Source of the DNA: Hormiphora californensis
Taxonomy: Eukaryota > Ctenophora > Tentaculata > Cydippida > Pleurobrachiidae
Direction of reading: 5' to 3'
Length of the DNA: 64,000 nucleotides
Assembly: GCA_020137815.1 (NCBI GenBank)
Contig: CM035358.1
Location: 1,077,356 to 1,141,355, forward strand
In this document: in pieces, positions 13,601-27,300 of the stretch
Layout: each line of letters starts with the position of its first letter
Position numbering within the stretch: position 1 is the first letter of the stretch
Translations under genes and position numbers: made by a program
Notes under the pieces: model-generated
Told to the model about the DNA's origin: nothing
Seen by the model: only the letters and a program-made list of their open reading frames with translations
Database searches by the model: none

Positions 13601-16600
13601 AAGAGCAGTGCTCTGGATAAGATGGTCTTCCAGCCCACGGTAAGCTTTGGAGGAGTGGAAATCAGCCCTATGGAATTTACTGGATCTGCAGGGAAGACCC
13701 TGGGTGTATTCCTTGACAGTAACATTTCGATGGAAAGGCAGATCAACAGTGTTAAGAAGCAATGTGGAATGCTTCTCAAGAATTTGTGGCAGGTTAACCG
13801 ATGTTTGGATAAACCGACCAAGATGCTTCTGGTGAAGCAACTCATCGTTTCGAGACTTGACTACTGTAATGTCCTTTATTCTGGCTTACCAAAGAAGCTC
13901 CTGGATAGCTTGCAGCGAGTTCTGAACTCATGTGTCAGATTTGTGTATGGCCTGTATGGTCACCAGGACAGTTACATGCCCTACTTGAGTGAAATGCACG
14001 TCCTCCCGATTGAACAGCGAGTTAAGTTCAAGGTTTGCTTAATGGCGTACAAGATTGTACATGGCTTGGCTCCAGTGTACCTGCAGGAACAGGTCCCTGT
14101 GGATGATGGACTACATGTGATCCGGACTACCAGAGGAAACGCTCAGCCTGATGGCCTCAAGCTGAGGTATCCTAAGCTATCCAGTGTGAATGCAACTTCT
14201 AAGTTGAGGAGGAGACGTCCGTCGGTTTATCTGCCTGAAGTCTGGAATAAGCTTTCCATTGATCTGAGAGCAATTGACTCTGTGGACTCTTTCAAGTCTA
14301 AGCTAAAGACTAGTCTCTTCATTGAGGCTTTCGGTGAATCCTGATTGTCCTAGGAGTGTTCTCTCCATCTTACTGAGGTTTGTTCTCTAGCTGGTACCTG
14401 TTTTATTTTTTCTGTTTTTTGGCTCGTGGCGAGCAGAAGTGTGAAGCACGTTTTGGGTTTTTTCATAGCACGAGTGTTTTCTATCTATTGGACTTTTAAA
14501 CCATCTTTTTAGAGTTCCAGGACTCTATCTCAGTCTGTTATGTTTTCAGTTACCGATAGTTATGTGGGCCGTTGTTTTTTTTTTCTTTACCATTTTGTGT
14601 GCAATATTAAGGATAAGTCGGCAGGTATATTCTAGTATGTTAACCCTTTGAGACCGATAGGGTCACCAGTGACCCCACGCTAATTATGCATCTAGCGTCT
14701 GTCCGAACTAAATCTAAGAAGTTTAAATGGTTTTTCGGGTTAGAATAGACATTTTTTGGCTGTTTTTGGGGTCATTTTAAGCTTTGAACATGTTAGTTTA
14801 CTAGAAATGCCAACTCTAAGCCATAAAAGTTGAAATTTTGATGTAAAGTTGGCCATATCTCTAAAACGGTATAAGTAAGTCAATAATGGACCAACAAATC
14901 AAAAGAAAACCATAGGTTTTACCCCGGTATGAAGTTTCGTGATGATTTGATCAAATTTACAACGCTCAGAGGGCAAATAATGCCGGGGTCACCAGTGACC
15001 CTATCGTCCCTTAACGCTAATATAGAAATTTGGATTTTACGTGCATTTCTAAAGGATTGGCCACCGATAAAGGTCTAAAACGGCATTTTTCAAACGGGTG
15101 CTAGCGACTAACCGACTCGATCAGTGTTATCTATACATCTTAGAGAGTCGCTGAAAATTTTTTTGAGATTCGTGCTCCTTCATAAAAATTTTCATCTCGG
15201 CCAATTTGAAATTCGAAAATCGGCTACAGATGAGATACAGAGGTCCATAGGGTGTGTAAAATGTGCAGAATGGCCGGGTTTATATAAGTGTTATGAAGAA
15301 ACATAGGGTCTAAGATGAGCGGTTTTCGAGTTATGAGGCAAAATAGCTACGAAATCTCAATTGTTTGCATTCCATTTGAGACCGATAGGGTCACTGGTGA
15401 CCCCACAGAAACAAAGTTCGTAGAGACGAGTTTTTTGGTTCTGCTTTCAAGTAGGCTTGTTAGGAGTGTCTCCAGCAATTTTCAGATATTTCTGTCGATG
15501 GCGCCACTATCGGTCCCAAAGGGTTAACCGTTCAGATCATCCCTCAGTGACAGCAACAGTTCTACTGCTCTGTCCCTGTCGGATATGGGCGGAATACAAA
15601 CATAGTTATTATTATTATTATTATATTACACCAACATGAGAATTGCATTATTCTCTCGTACGATTCGAATTATCATGTAGGTAGCCTGAATCAGTTTTTT
15701 TACATCTCTCCATCCCTCGCCAACTGGGTTATCACAAAACAATGCACAGTTATGTGAGTGTGTAGGTTTGTAACCCAACACTCTCCATCCCATTTAAAAT
15801 CTAATCTCGGCCCGCTCCCTGATTCAGTCACATCATTTTAGTTTTGGTACTGCAGAAATGGGAGAATAATGGGAAAACGTCACAAAAAGCGAAGGCCAAG
15901 AATTCAATTATTTCTTAGAGATTTTACCAATCTTATTTTAAAATTTTGAAAACACATTTACCTACCTACTAATTGAGAAGAATCTAACCCTCCATCCTCT
16001 ACAGCTGTGTACACCGAACCCCTGTGAAAATGGAGGGACATGTGAGGTGACAGGGACAGGAGAGGACAGGGTTCGAACCTGTGACTGTATGGAGGGTTAC
16101 ACAGGGGATAACTGTGAGGTTAGTGTTTATAGTTGATAATACGTGCGAGGTTAGCCAATGAGCAGTAGCCCTACCAAAGGAGCAGGAACCGACCGAATCA
16201 GGAAATACTGGTCCCTGATTGGCTGATAACCACTGGTTATTAACCAGTCACGTGACCTAAATAACGAGTTCTGATTGGTTGTTTACTTGTTTCGGTCGGT
16301 TCCTGCAAAGGAGCACCGAGTAGCTCATAGGACAACACTAACTAGTGTGGGCTACTGCTCATTGAATATTTGCGAGCCGCGCCGTAGCTCAGAACTCATG
16401 AAAGACGATAACTTATGAAAGACGATAACTTATCGACTGTCGATAAGTTATGTAACAGGAATACTTGCCTACAAATTAAAAGATTCTCAATTATAGGAGA
16501 TTGTACCGGGAACCTGCTTTGGTAGATGTAATGATAGAGCCTACTGCGAGACTACAGACGATAGTACACCATGCAACTGCTACTACCCTTACTATGGTAG

Positions 16601-19600
16601 CGACTGTGAAAATGGTGAGTTGTTAGCTGGCGGCGCTGTTCAATGTTCAATGAACAGTGCCGCCAGCTTATGAACATTGTTCATACATTGAGGGTTGGGT
16701 GGTTGGGCTAAAACTTTATGTGTATGGCGGGATATTTTCAGTTTCAATCCCCGGTTGGAGTCTCATGTTAGTTAGCATCTTATTAGTTACTTGCAATAAC
16801 TCTCACACTAATCACCAAATATCAGAAATTTCAACCTACAAGAACCTAAAAGTAGCATCTCGAGGAGTACTCAAAGGAACACCGACCACCATGACAGCTT
16901 CCATGAAAATGAAACAACCCCTGGCTACTGTTCCCATCTCTATTCCAGCTACATCTTCCCCTGGACAACTCTTTAAAGTCAAGTAAGAGAGATTTGTTTC
17001 TAGCTGGCACCATGTCGTGCCAGTTTGGTCACGAAATAACTCCTTCGTAGGGCGAGCTTATAGCGCCGGCAAGGGAGTGGTAACTTCGTTACCAATGTGC
17101 CAGTACCCCAGACATAATAATGCTAATTGGTGAACTGAACCAATGCATTTTTTCAGTTTTGAAAATGATGGAGTGGTGGTTGTTAGCTACGCCGACAATT
17201 CAAGTAAGTGCTCTAACTAGTTAGAGTTCAGAGTTCTCAGTTCTTATTTTTCCTTTTTCACGTTATTTCCTGTTCCCAGTAAGTTGAGAAAGAGTTGAAA
17301 ATTTGAAAAGCCACAACTGTTGGGCTATTCACTATCTCAGCAACCATTATTTTCTAATCATCCCCCATCCCCTAATCATTCCCCCTCTACTATGCCACTA
17401 TTTTCTAATCATCCCCATCCCCTAATCGTTCCCGCTCTACTTGCCATTATTTTCTAATCATCCCCCATCCCAGCACTCAACATTGAAGCTACATTTGACA
17501 GTACCATGAAGAGTACAACCCTATCAACTGAGGCACTTGAAGGGCCCATGTCCCTGACTGTCATTGTGTACAGAGGGGATAGGGTTGCGGTCAAAGCTGG
17601 CCAGCTCACTGGGGGATCTAAAATGACAGTGAGTTGACTAAATTTTGATACTGCAAACTGAACCCAAGTTTAGTTGAAGTATGTTTGAAGGTTTGCTTTG
17701 TGACGGGTATTGGATAAACTTCAGTAATATATTATTGACACTTGTACTACACTCCCTTCTGTGTATTAACAGGCAATTGTGTCAATTGGATCCAATAAAT
17801 ATCTTCTGAACTCGGGTACTACTATAATAATACTGCGCTACAGGCTACCGAAGCTGTGTAGTGCTGCTTCCATGCAGAGGGTATGACCCCCCATGTCTGA
17901 CCCCCTGTCTCTCATATATCCAGGTGCCCTGAAATGTTTTAATTTCCCCTTTTCTTTCTAGGCAGCAGGGCTGGATTTCACGGGAATTGGTATTGGTAAC
18001 ATTGTCTCTGCTCAAGTATCCTGTCTAACGGTAAGTAACACTCGAGGTGTGACAGTGCATACTGATTTTTAGTTGTAAACTCATAAAGGCAACCTTTGCG
18101 CTTGCCATATATGCCAGTATTATAGCTGATTGTCCTTGCCTCGGATAGTGCTCTACTCACCAGGAGGAGCTGTTTACAAATAAAAACAAGGAAGTTTAGT
18201 TCAACAGTTTACACATGTTTCAATACAAAACAAATTGTATTTCATCAGAAATACAATTTGTTTTGTATTGAAACATGTGTAAACTGTTGAACTAAACTTC
18301 CTTGTTTTTATTTGCCAGTATTATAGTGATGTGCCTGCTCTATCTGAATGATAAAGGTTGAAGCTGTGATTTTTGATTTTTTTGTTTCAAGGTAACATAA
18401 GCCATAAATACTCAATTTTTTTCTGAATGCGTGTGGTACAAATAATAGTAATGAAAATACTGAATTCATTCGTATCAATCTTCCGGTTTGTTTGTTCACT
18501 GCTTAGTGCGTGGCGTAAGTTACTCAACTCCATGGCGACGGTGGTGGTGGTGGTGATGGCGGGGGTGCTCTTCAACTCCACGACGGTGGTGGTGGTGGTG
18601 GTGATGGCGGGGGCGCTCTTCAACTCCACGACGGTGGTGGTGGTGGTGGTGATGGCGGGGGCGCTCTTCAACTCCACGACGGTGGTGAGGGTGGTGGGGT
18701 CCATGGGGGCGCTCTTCAACTCCACGACGGTGGTGATGGCGGCCGTGGGGTCCATGGGGGCGCTCTTCAACTCCACGACGGTGGTGATGGCGGCCGTGGG
18801 GTCCATGGGGGCGCTCTTCAACTCCACGACGGTGGTGATGGCGGCCGTGGGGTCCATGGGGGCGCTCTTCAACTCCACGACGGTGGTGAGGGTGGTGGGG
18901 TCCATGGGGGCGCTCTTCAACTCCACGACGGTGGTGAGGGTGGTGGGGTCCATGGGGGCGCTCTTCAACTCCACGACGGTGGTGATGGCGGCCGTGGGGT
19001 CCATGGGGGCGCTCTTCAACTCCACGACGGTGGTGAGGGTGGTGGGGTCCATGGGGGCGCTCTTCAACTCCACGACGGTGGTGAGGGTGGTGGGGTCCAT
19101 GGGGGCGCTCTTCAACTCCACGACGGTGGTGAGGGTGGTGGCGTCCATGGGGGCGCTCTTCAACTCCACGACGGTGGTGGTGGTGGTGGTGATGGCGGGG
19201 GCGCTCTTCAACTCCACGACGGTGGTGAGGGTGGTGGTGATGGCGGGGGCGCTCTTCAACTCCACGACGGTGGTGATGGCGGCCGTGGGGTCCATGGGGG
19301 CGCTCTTCAACTCCACGACGGTGGTGAGGGTGGTGGGGTCCATGGGGGCGCTCTTCAACTCCACGACGGTGGTGAGGGTGGTGGGGTCCATGGGGGCGCT
19401 CTTCAACTCCACGACGGTGGTGAGGGTGGTGGCGTCCATGGGGGCGCTCTTCAACTCCACGACGGTGGTGGTGGTGGTGGTGATGGCGGGGGCGCTCTTC
19501 AACTCCACGACGGTGGTGGTGGTGGTGATGGCGGGGGCGCTCTTCAACTCCACGACGGTGGTGATGGCGGCCGTGGGGTCCATGGGGGCGCTCTTCAACT

Positions 19601-21264
19601 CCACGACGGTGGTGAGGGTGGTGGGGTCCATGGGGGCGCTCTTCAACTCCACGACGGTGGTGATGGCGGCCGTGGGGTCCATGGGGGCGCTCTTCAACTC
19701 CACGACGGTGGTGATGGCGGCCGTGGGGTCCATGGGGGCGCTCTTCAACTCCACGACGGTGGTGAGGGTGGTGGGGTCCATGGGGGCGCTCTTCAACTCC
19801 ACGACGGTGGTGATGGCGGCCGTGGGGTCCATGGGGGCGCTCTTCAACTCCACGACGGTGGTGATGGCGGCCGTGGGGTCCATGGGGGCGCTCTTCAACT
19901 CCACGACGGTGGTGAGGGTGGTGGGGTCCATGGGGGCGCTCTTCAACTCCACGACGGTGGTGATGGCGGCCGTGGGGTCCATGGGGGCGCTCTTCAACTC
20001 CACGACGGTGGTGAGGGTGGTGGGGTCCATGGGGGCGCTCTTCAACTCCACGACGGTGGTGAGGGTGGTGGCGTCCATGGGGGCGCTCTTCAACTCCACG
20101 ACGGTGGTGATGGCGGCCGTGGGGTCCATGGGGGCGCTCTTCAACTCCACGACGGTGGTGATGGCGGCCGTGGGGTCCATGGGGGCGCTCTTCAACTCCA
20201 CGACGGTGGTGATGGCGGCCGTGGGGTCCATGGGGGCGCTCTTCAACTCCACGACGGTGGTGATGGCGGCCGTGGGGTCCATGGGGGCGCTCTTCAACTC
20301 CACGACGGTGGTGATGGCGGCCGTGGGGTCCATGGGGGCGCTCTTCAACTCCACGACGGTGGTGATGGCGGCCGTGGGGTCCATGGGGGCGCTCTTCAAC
20401 TCCACGACGGTGGTGATGGCGGCCGTGGGGTCCATGGGGGCGCTCTTCAACTCCACGACGGTGGTGATGGCGGCCGTGGGGTCCATGGGGGCGCTCTTCA
20501 ACTCCACGACGGTGGTGAGGGTGGTGGGGTCCATGGGGGCGCTCTTCAACTCCACGGTGGTGGTGAGGGCGGCCGTGGGGGCCACGGGGGCGCTCTTCAG
20601 CAGTAACGGCCATTATGGCCAAGGCCACAATAACGATTAGCTTCATTTTTATCAAACTAGGGGAGATATCATGTTGTTAAAATATTTAAATGGGCTAGGA
20701 CAAACATGATACCGCAAATGATATCGTTGTACCACAATAACAAATAGCACCCGCTCTTCAACTAGCTGTACCACAATAAGTAACTAGTATAGGGGGGGGT
20801 GTAGTATAGCTGTACAACATGGCAATCCATGTTAGATTGCTACTGTACAACTACTGTCATAGTACTGTGTTGTATTGAGTATTGGGCGTGTTATTTGTGC
20901 ACCCCGTTCTAGTGTATATAAGTCTCCATTCACGTCATTGTCCCAGTACTTATCTCGCACTTTTGCTAAGTTTAGTTGCTATAGATCACCTGATAACTGT
21001 ATTGATACTATAGTAATAGAGTGTATAGAGCGTTAACAAGAATCGAGACAGAAAGAGAGCGAAAGAAAGTTAGTTTTTAGGGTTAGGTTAGGTTTTTGGT
21101 TGGGCTAAGATTTTATATTTCGGGTCCGTTAGCACCAGAATCCGCCCACCGGTCCGCCCATTGCTACAACGTCATATAGAGAGATTGCTGTTCACTACTG
21201 GCATAACAGGAAATGGTATTGGTTGGTGGTAGTAGTAGTAGTAGTAGTAAAGAGATAGATAGAC

Positions 21265-21295
<31 letters not shown>

Positions 21296-21316
21296 GATAG
21301 AGAGCGAGATTGGACT

Positions 21317-21358
<42 letters not shown>

Positions 21359-24300
21359 CGAGATTGGACTGGATAGAGAGATTGAGTTTGGATTGGACAA
21401 CTATTTTGAATCAAACAACAAACAATGTTACGCCCGAAAACGAAACAAGTTTCCAAATTATTAGGTACATTTGTCATGGTGTTTTCGCCAATATTTTGAC
21501 ATGTTTCCGTTGGGTATGGCCTGGGCGGTATATATAAGCGCGGAATATTATTGTTATTATTATTATAATATGTTGTACCCCATTCAAGTACAACAACTAA
21601 ATCAGTATACCATGACAGTCAGGTACCGTTGTAATAGTGGCAGGAGATATGATGATTAACGGTGGTAAGGTGCTACTAGAAGGAAGGAATGTGGAACCTG
21701 CACCTAACTGTGCTGTTGATATGTGCCAAAACGGAGGTAATTAGACGTCTTCATTATCAATCTGTCTGGCTCACGTTAGAGAGTCATGTTAGACATGATC
21801 TGTTGCATTTCCATTACTCCCTCAAAGGAGAACCATTTGCTATCGAACTTACACAACTAGGTTACTACTTGCCATGTTCTACCCTCTCTATCCGCACCCC
21901 ACAAAACAACAGTCATGAGTGACGTGTGTATAACAACTGTTGTATATAACAGTGTGTTGATCATGTGCTCAGTAAATGGTTTCTTCTGATATTTCACAAC
22001 CCCCTTACAGGTACATGTGTCGAGGCTACTGGTGTCTGTGACAGCTGTGACGATGGTTATACGGGTGATACCTGTACTGAACTGGTGGGTTTAGACAGAG
22101 CTGCATGATGACGTAACATAGTCATGACGTCACAGAGTCACATGACGTCATATGACGTCACAATCTCGTGTGATTTATTTCCCCAAAACCAAAGTATCAG
22201 TAGTACTGTTTCAGTACCCCTCCTAGTCCTAGCTCCGTATAACACTGAATAACCATGACTACAACGTATCCACAGGTGTCCTGTACTAAAGGGTGTCTGA
22301 ACGGTGGACAGTGCCTCGGAGATAACTTCTGCCACTGCGAGTTAGGGTTCCAAGGGCCCCTCTGCGAGGAGGTAGTGATGCCGGGCAGCCAGTACAGGAT
22401 GAAGGACGGGATGGGACATGTTTCATTCGTGACGTCATCTGACCATCAGGATGACAGTGTGTTGACTGTGGAGGTGAACTTTGCAGCAATGCAGCTCAAT
22501 GGAAATGATGGGAGCATCATGATGATATCTGCACCGCTAAATGAAATGAAAGTAAGTTAATATATTGATCCACATAATGTTCTCTTTGCCACATGTTGAA
22601 TTTATTATTAAAGTCTGAAACAGTCTCAAAGCAAGCTTTCTTCTATTTATTTCCTTTTTTCTCTCTCGGTCAATGTTCTAGCAGATTACATCTGTACAAG
22701 GTCAAATTATACCGTTTTTATCTAAAATAACAAAGGACAGAATTTAGATTTTAAATTTACACACTCAGGCCCTTTTCAGGCCGTTCGAGTCGCCGAGGGA
22801 TACGATATCTATAATCTGCATGATAAATGGTCTTTAGAAATAAATATATTTCAGATTACATCTACTGATGGGCAGACATACATAGCATTCATGAGAGGAG
22901 AGAGCCAGGCTGTATTCGCTGGTCCCGCCACTGCCTTCCTCGGGGCGGTCAAGATTGTAGCCGATAAGACGGTAAGGGTGGGGTGGGATTATGTGCCCTC
23001 TATTGGCACTTTCGTCTCTTACTAATATTACAAACCCGATTATTTATTCACAACTTATTTAAAACAGTAGCACAGTAAAAGGTAATATCCAATTGTCTCA
23101 GTCGGTAACGATAACAAACAATGGAGAGGCAGTGTTGTCACATGATCTGGCCGGATCAGCTCTCCCCCAGTACGAATGGGTCACCGTGTCAGGTTACATC
23201 TTCGCAGATGTCACTATTGGTGTCTCCGGGTCAACTGATACCTCCTCTGATGCTCTGATACCCACGAGTGGAAACCGTGTTATTGGTTAGTTGGTTAACT
23301 TGTTTAATTTCACTGAGATTCAGTAGTTAGAAAAATTCCATCTATTGTTATTGATATTTGATCCAAACACATCAATAAACAGTTTTGTAACACCTGTCAA
23401 CAACACCCTGCTCGATCCAGTTAGAATATAACACCCCCCTCCCAATACAGTCGGTACAACGGATATAGTAGCCTGTGTTGACGGTGTCACAGCGAGATTT
23501 GGTGCTGCTGTGTCCTGTAGTGGTTGTCCTCCTTCTACCAACCCCCTGACTTGTGGTATTAGCACGTGCGACCCAGACACGTGTCACGGGACCTGTACTG
23601 ATGTTGGGTAGGTGTAACAAAATGTAACAAAATGTCAGCGACCCCGAAGGGACTCGAACCCCCAATCTTCTGATTCGAAGTCAGACGCCTTAGCCATTAG
23701 GCCACGAGGCCGACAGTGTGATAGCATTTGCTAGGCGGCACATTGCTATGAAGCTCTTAAGTGGAGACTAATTAAGAAAGGCATATTTTAGTTTATGTTT
23801 TCCCCTTATATGGTCAGACTTTCGGATTGCATTCAAGGAATTGAACCAAAATTGTGTTAAGAAAATGTAATACTATTCGTCAATATTCTTAGCAGAGCAA
23901 AATTGAAAACGGGTGATAGCAAAATGTCAGCGACCCCGAAGGGACTCGAACCCCCAATCTTCTGATTCGAAGTCAGACGCCTTAGCCATTAGGCCACGAG
24001 GCCGACATGCAACGGTGAAATGTCAAGTTATTATCATGATTATATTCTGAATATGTGCGTAATTCTTGCCTTCCTCGACCCTTTCTTACCACCGCTCGGA
24101 GGGTTAGATACAAAACATGACATCATAATTCTATCGTTAGATTGGCACACAAGTGAATATGTTTGTAGATCATATCACTTAAACATTGTTCGAAAAATAT
24201 TTTTGGTTCGGTTGTGTGCTGTCTGCAGCAGTGCTGCCCCATTTTGATTACGACAGTGCAACGCCTGAACGATGCTTACCGGGTCTCATACCACCCAGGT

Positions 24301-27300
24301 ATTATAATTATAGACGGCATAGCCTAATCATGCTAATGTCAATCAAAATGACTGGATCAAAAAGATCACAATTGCAAAATTTTATTTTTAAATTTTTCAA
24401 AATGTCAGCGACCCCGAAGGGACTCGAACCCCCAATCTTCTGATTCGAAGTCAGACGCCTTAGCCATTAGGCCACGAGGCCGACGGAAATTTCGCAATTG
24501 CAAGGATTTTATACTCTGAATAAACACACAATTTTCATTTACAGGGAATGTGTGTGCGATAGTGATCGTTATGGAGAAAACTGCGAATATGGTAAGTTAA
24601 TTAATTGATTAATTTATATTTAACTAAACTAACTGTCTGTTTCAGCCCAAGATATCAGCCAATCAACCGTTTTGAAGACGGTTTCCCCCTACACCTCCCA
24701 CATTGCAGTTTCACGAGTGTTCCCGGTATGTTAATGTAGTAACTAAAAAAGTGTAAATATGAAACCCCATTTGAATAGAAGCAGCGAAATATAATTATGA
24801 CATAGATTCAGAATCATATTTTTGAGCGAGTCTTGGTAGATTCAAACTCTCTGACTTTACGTAACGCGCGGGTATCTTGAAGTAGTGAAATCCCTTATCT
24901 GATGGTGTTAACGGCGCGCATTCCCCGCTATCCCACCAAACCATGGTCCACAACTACCGCGCTGGTGAGCGTTCCCGGTCTTATATCCCTCAGGGACCCT
25001 CGCTCTCTCTCACATCCCCCTCTATTTTGTAGAATTCAGATGTCCAGACTCTGCTATTTTGGATGAGAGTGGAGGATGTTACACAGAAGGGGGTTGTGGC
25101 CCATCGATACAGTATGGACGATCCTTCTCAGCACTTGACTATCACTTTAGGTACATTCATCTTTCTACTATTGTCAGAGAGGTGGTAGATATAGAATGAA
25201 GTCACTGATAACCTGTTCCTTAGTTTTTGGGTTTTATATTCCCCTTTATCATTGTTTATCACTAAGGGCGGAATCACACCAAGATCTTCGAAAGAATTGT
25301 TTCGACGCACCAAACTCAATCACACTGAAAAGTATGGTTGGCAACAGGCATGTTCACTTCTGTCTGGTACTGACAGGCGTTTATTCGATGAAATATCATC
25401 GAGAGGAGCTTCAAGCTGGTTAACAGCTTTGCCTTTGAAGGAGCACGGTTTCGTCCTAAATAAACAACAATTCCGGGACGCCATTCTGCTGCGATACAAC
25501 CTTCCCCTTGAAGATGTACCCGCTGCATGTGCTTGTGGCAAGGCAAACACTTTGGAGCACTGTCTCTCGTGTGCCCTGGGAGGTTACGTGTATTTACGGC
25601 ACAATAACATCCGAGACCTCACAGCTAACATCCTCGTGGAAGCCGGCTGCAAGGACGTTCGCATTGAGCCGCAGCTCCTACCCATAACTGGTGAAACATT
25701 CCAATACCGTTCTACTAACACTGCTAACAGTGCCCGTTTGGATGTTTCTGCCCGTAATGTGTGGAGTGACTTGGACAAAGTTTACACTGACATCCGTGTA
25801 TTCAACAGTCTTGCGCCAACCAACATCGGCAAGTCTCTCCAGGACACTATGAGGAGACACGAGAGGGAAAAGGTTTTGAATTACAACGACAGAGTCCTTC
25901 AGGTCGAGAAGGCAACTTTCACACCTCTAGTTTTCTCAACAACTGGGGTTATGGGCCCCCAAGCGGAGGTGTTCTACAAGAAGGTTGCTAAACTTCTATC
26001 AGACAAAACGGGACATACTTACAACGATGCCATCCGGTACATTCGTCTCCGTCTGTCTTTCTCGCTGCTGAAGACCATTCTCATCGCCATCAGGGGGTAC
26101 AGGGGCAATAAATGGACACATTTTTGTAGCAAAACAAACGATTTTCACCTTATTATCTGATTTATTTATACTTAACTTATTACACCCGTAAGAGTAAATT
26201 TTATTTTTTATATCTATTCATGTAAATAATATTGTACTGACATATTTTCTATTTGAACCGGTACCCCGGCCTTCGCAAAAAAAGTATGGTTGGTTCTTCA
26301 CAGCAGGCGTTCAGTTGTTGTGAACGCCTGCTGTGCGCGGCGCATTGGCACGTGCATCTTGGGCGCTGGCAGGCTTTCACATGTTGTAACATATAGAAGC
26401 CTGCCAGCGCCCAAGATGCACGTGCCAATGCGCCGCGCACAGCAGGCGTTCACAACAACTGAACGCCTGCTGTGAAGAACCAACCATACTTTTCAGTGTG
26501 ATTGAGTTTGGTGCGTCGAAACAATTCTTTCGAAGATCTTGGTGTGATTCCGCCCTCACAAAGTTCAACCCAACCTACTCCCAAACGTAAGATTTTCAAA
26601 ATATAAATCATATTCAGACGGTACGACGGTGTATGGTGAGATAGCATGCAGTGGATCCCAGGTAGTCTCCCTGAGTGGAGATCTAGTAGCAGGAGAATGG
26701 ACTATGATTATGGTGGATACAAGTATGATGATGAACACTCTGACTGTAGGAAATGGGGTTGATCAGGTATTTATTAGATCGTCCGCGTCATGGTCAGTTA
26801 TCTAGTTATCGTCAACCACAATCCAATGAATCATTAGTTTTAATATAGATTTATATCACTACATGACACTAATCCATCACTTATTCCTGCACAGGTGTAT
26901 ACTCCAGGATGTATTTTCAACCTGGACTCCCTGACCTACCTAGGAGGGGCACCCGGTAGGACTGGAGTTATGGCTACATTTGGAACACCCAATCTTAGTG
27001 AGTGTGCACTGCCTTACTTATCTTCATGACAAAGTCAAACTGTCAGAAATTCTGACTCTACGTTTTCTACTCGTTTCCTCAACAACTGAGTACTATAACA
27101 CCCCCCCCCCCCTTATCAGTGCTCCCGATGGGCACCCAGCTGGAGTTGGACAGTACAGTAAATGTTGAGATATCTACCACTACAATCTGTCAACTACCCT
27201 CCATGCTCTCTCCCTGCAGCACCTCAGGTAAAGTATAATTTTTGTAACATGTTAACGTGTGGTGTGCGCATCAAAATTAATAATTTGCACATGCGCGGGG

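Larger units (their letters stand above)
11733..15627 (+). mobile_element. 5'-truncated CR1-like LINE with microsatellite tail
   Basis: The element contains the open reading frame 11843-14344 followed by a 3' UTR. It ends in a short (TTA)n tail at about 15605-15627, as is usual for CR1/L2-type elements. Its 5' end is cut inside the endonuclease domain next to a hAT MITE remnant. A piggyBac-type MITE was inserted later into its 3' UTR (14640-15527). It lies in the intron between the EGF exons at 11467 and 16005, in the same orientation as the gene. Confidence 0.75.
25265..26556. mobile_element. Foldback element (340 bp) split by a LINE insertion
   Basis: The left arm is 25265-25341 plus 26294-26376, and the right arm is 26397-26556. 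Each is 160 bp, and I see perfect complementarity, with a 20-nt centre. The left arm is interrupted by a LINE flanked by the direct repeat AAAAGTATGGTTGG (25328-25341 and 26280-26293). The outer ends are AGGGCGGAATC. The flanks CACTA and CACAA are the best candidate for a target duplication but differ by one base. Confidence 0.75.

Noticed and set aside
18520-20646. CRISPR-like array
   Set aside because: Units are contiguous coding repeats without unique spacers, in an animal genome.
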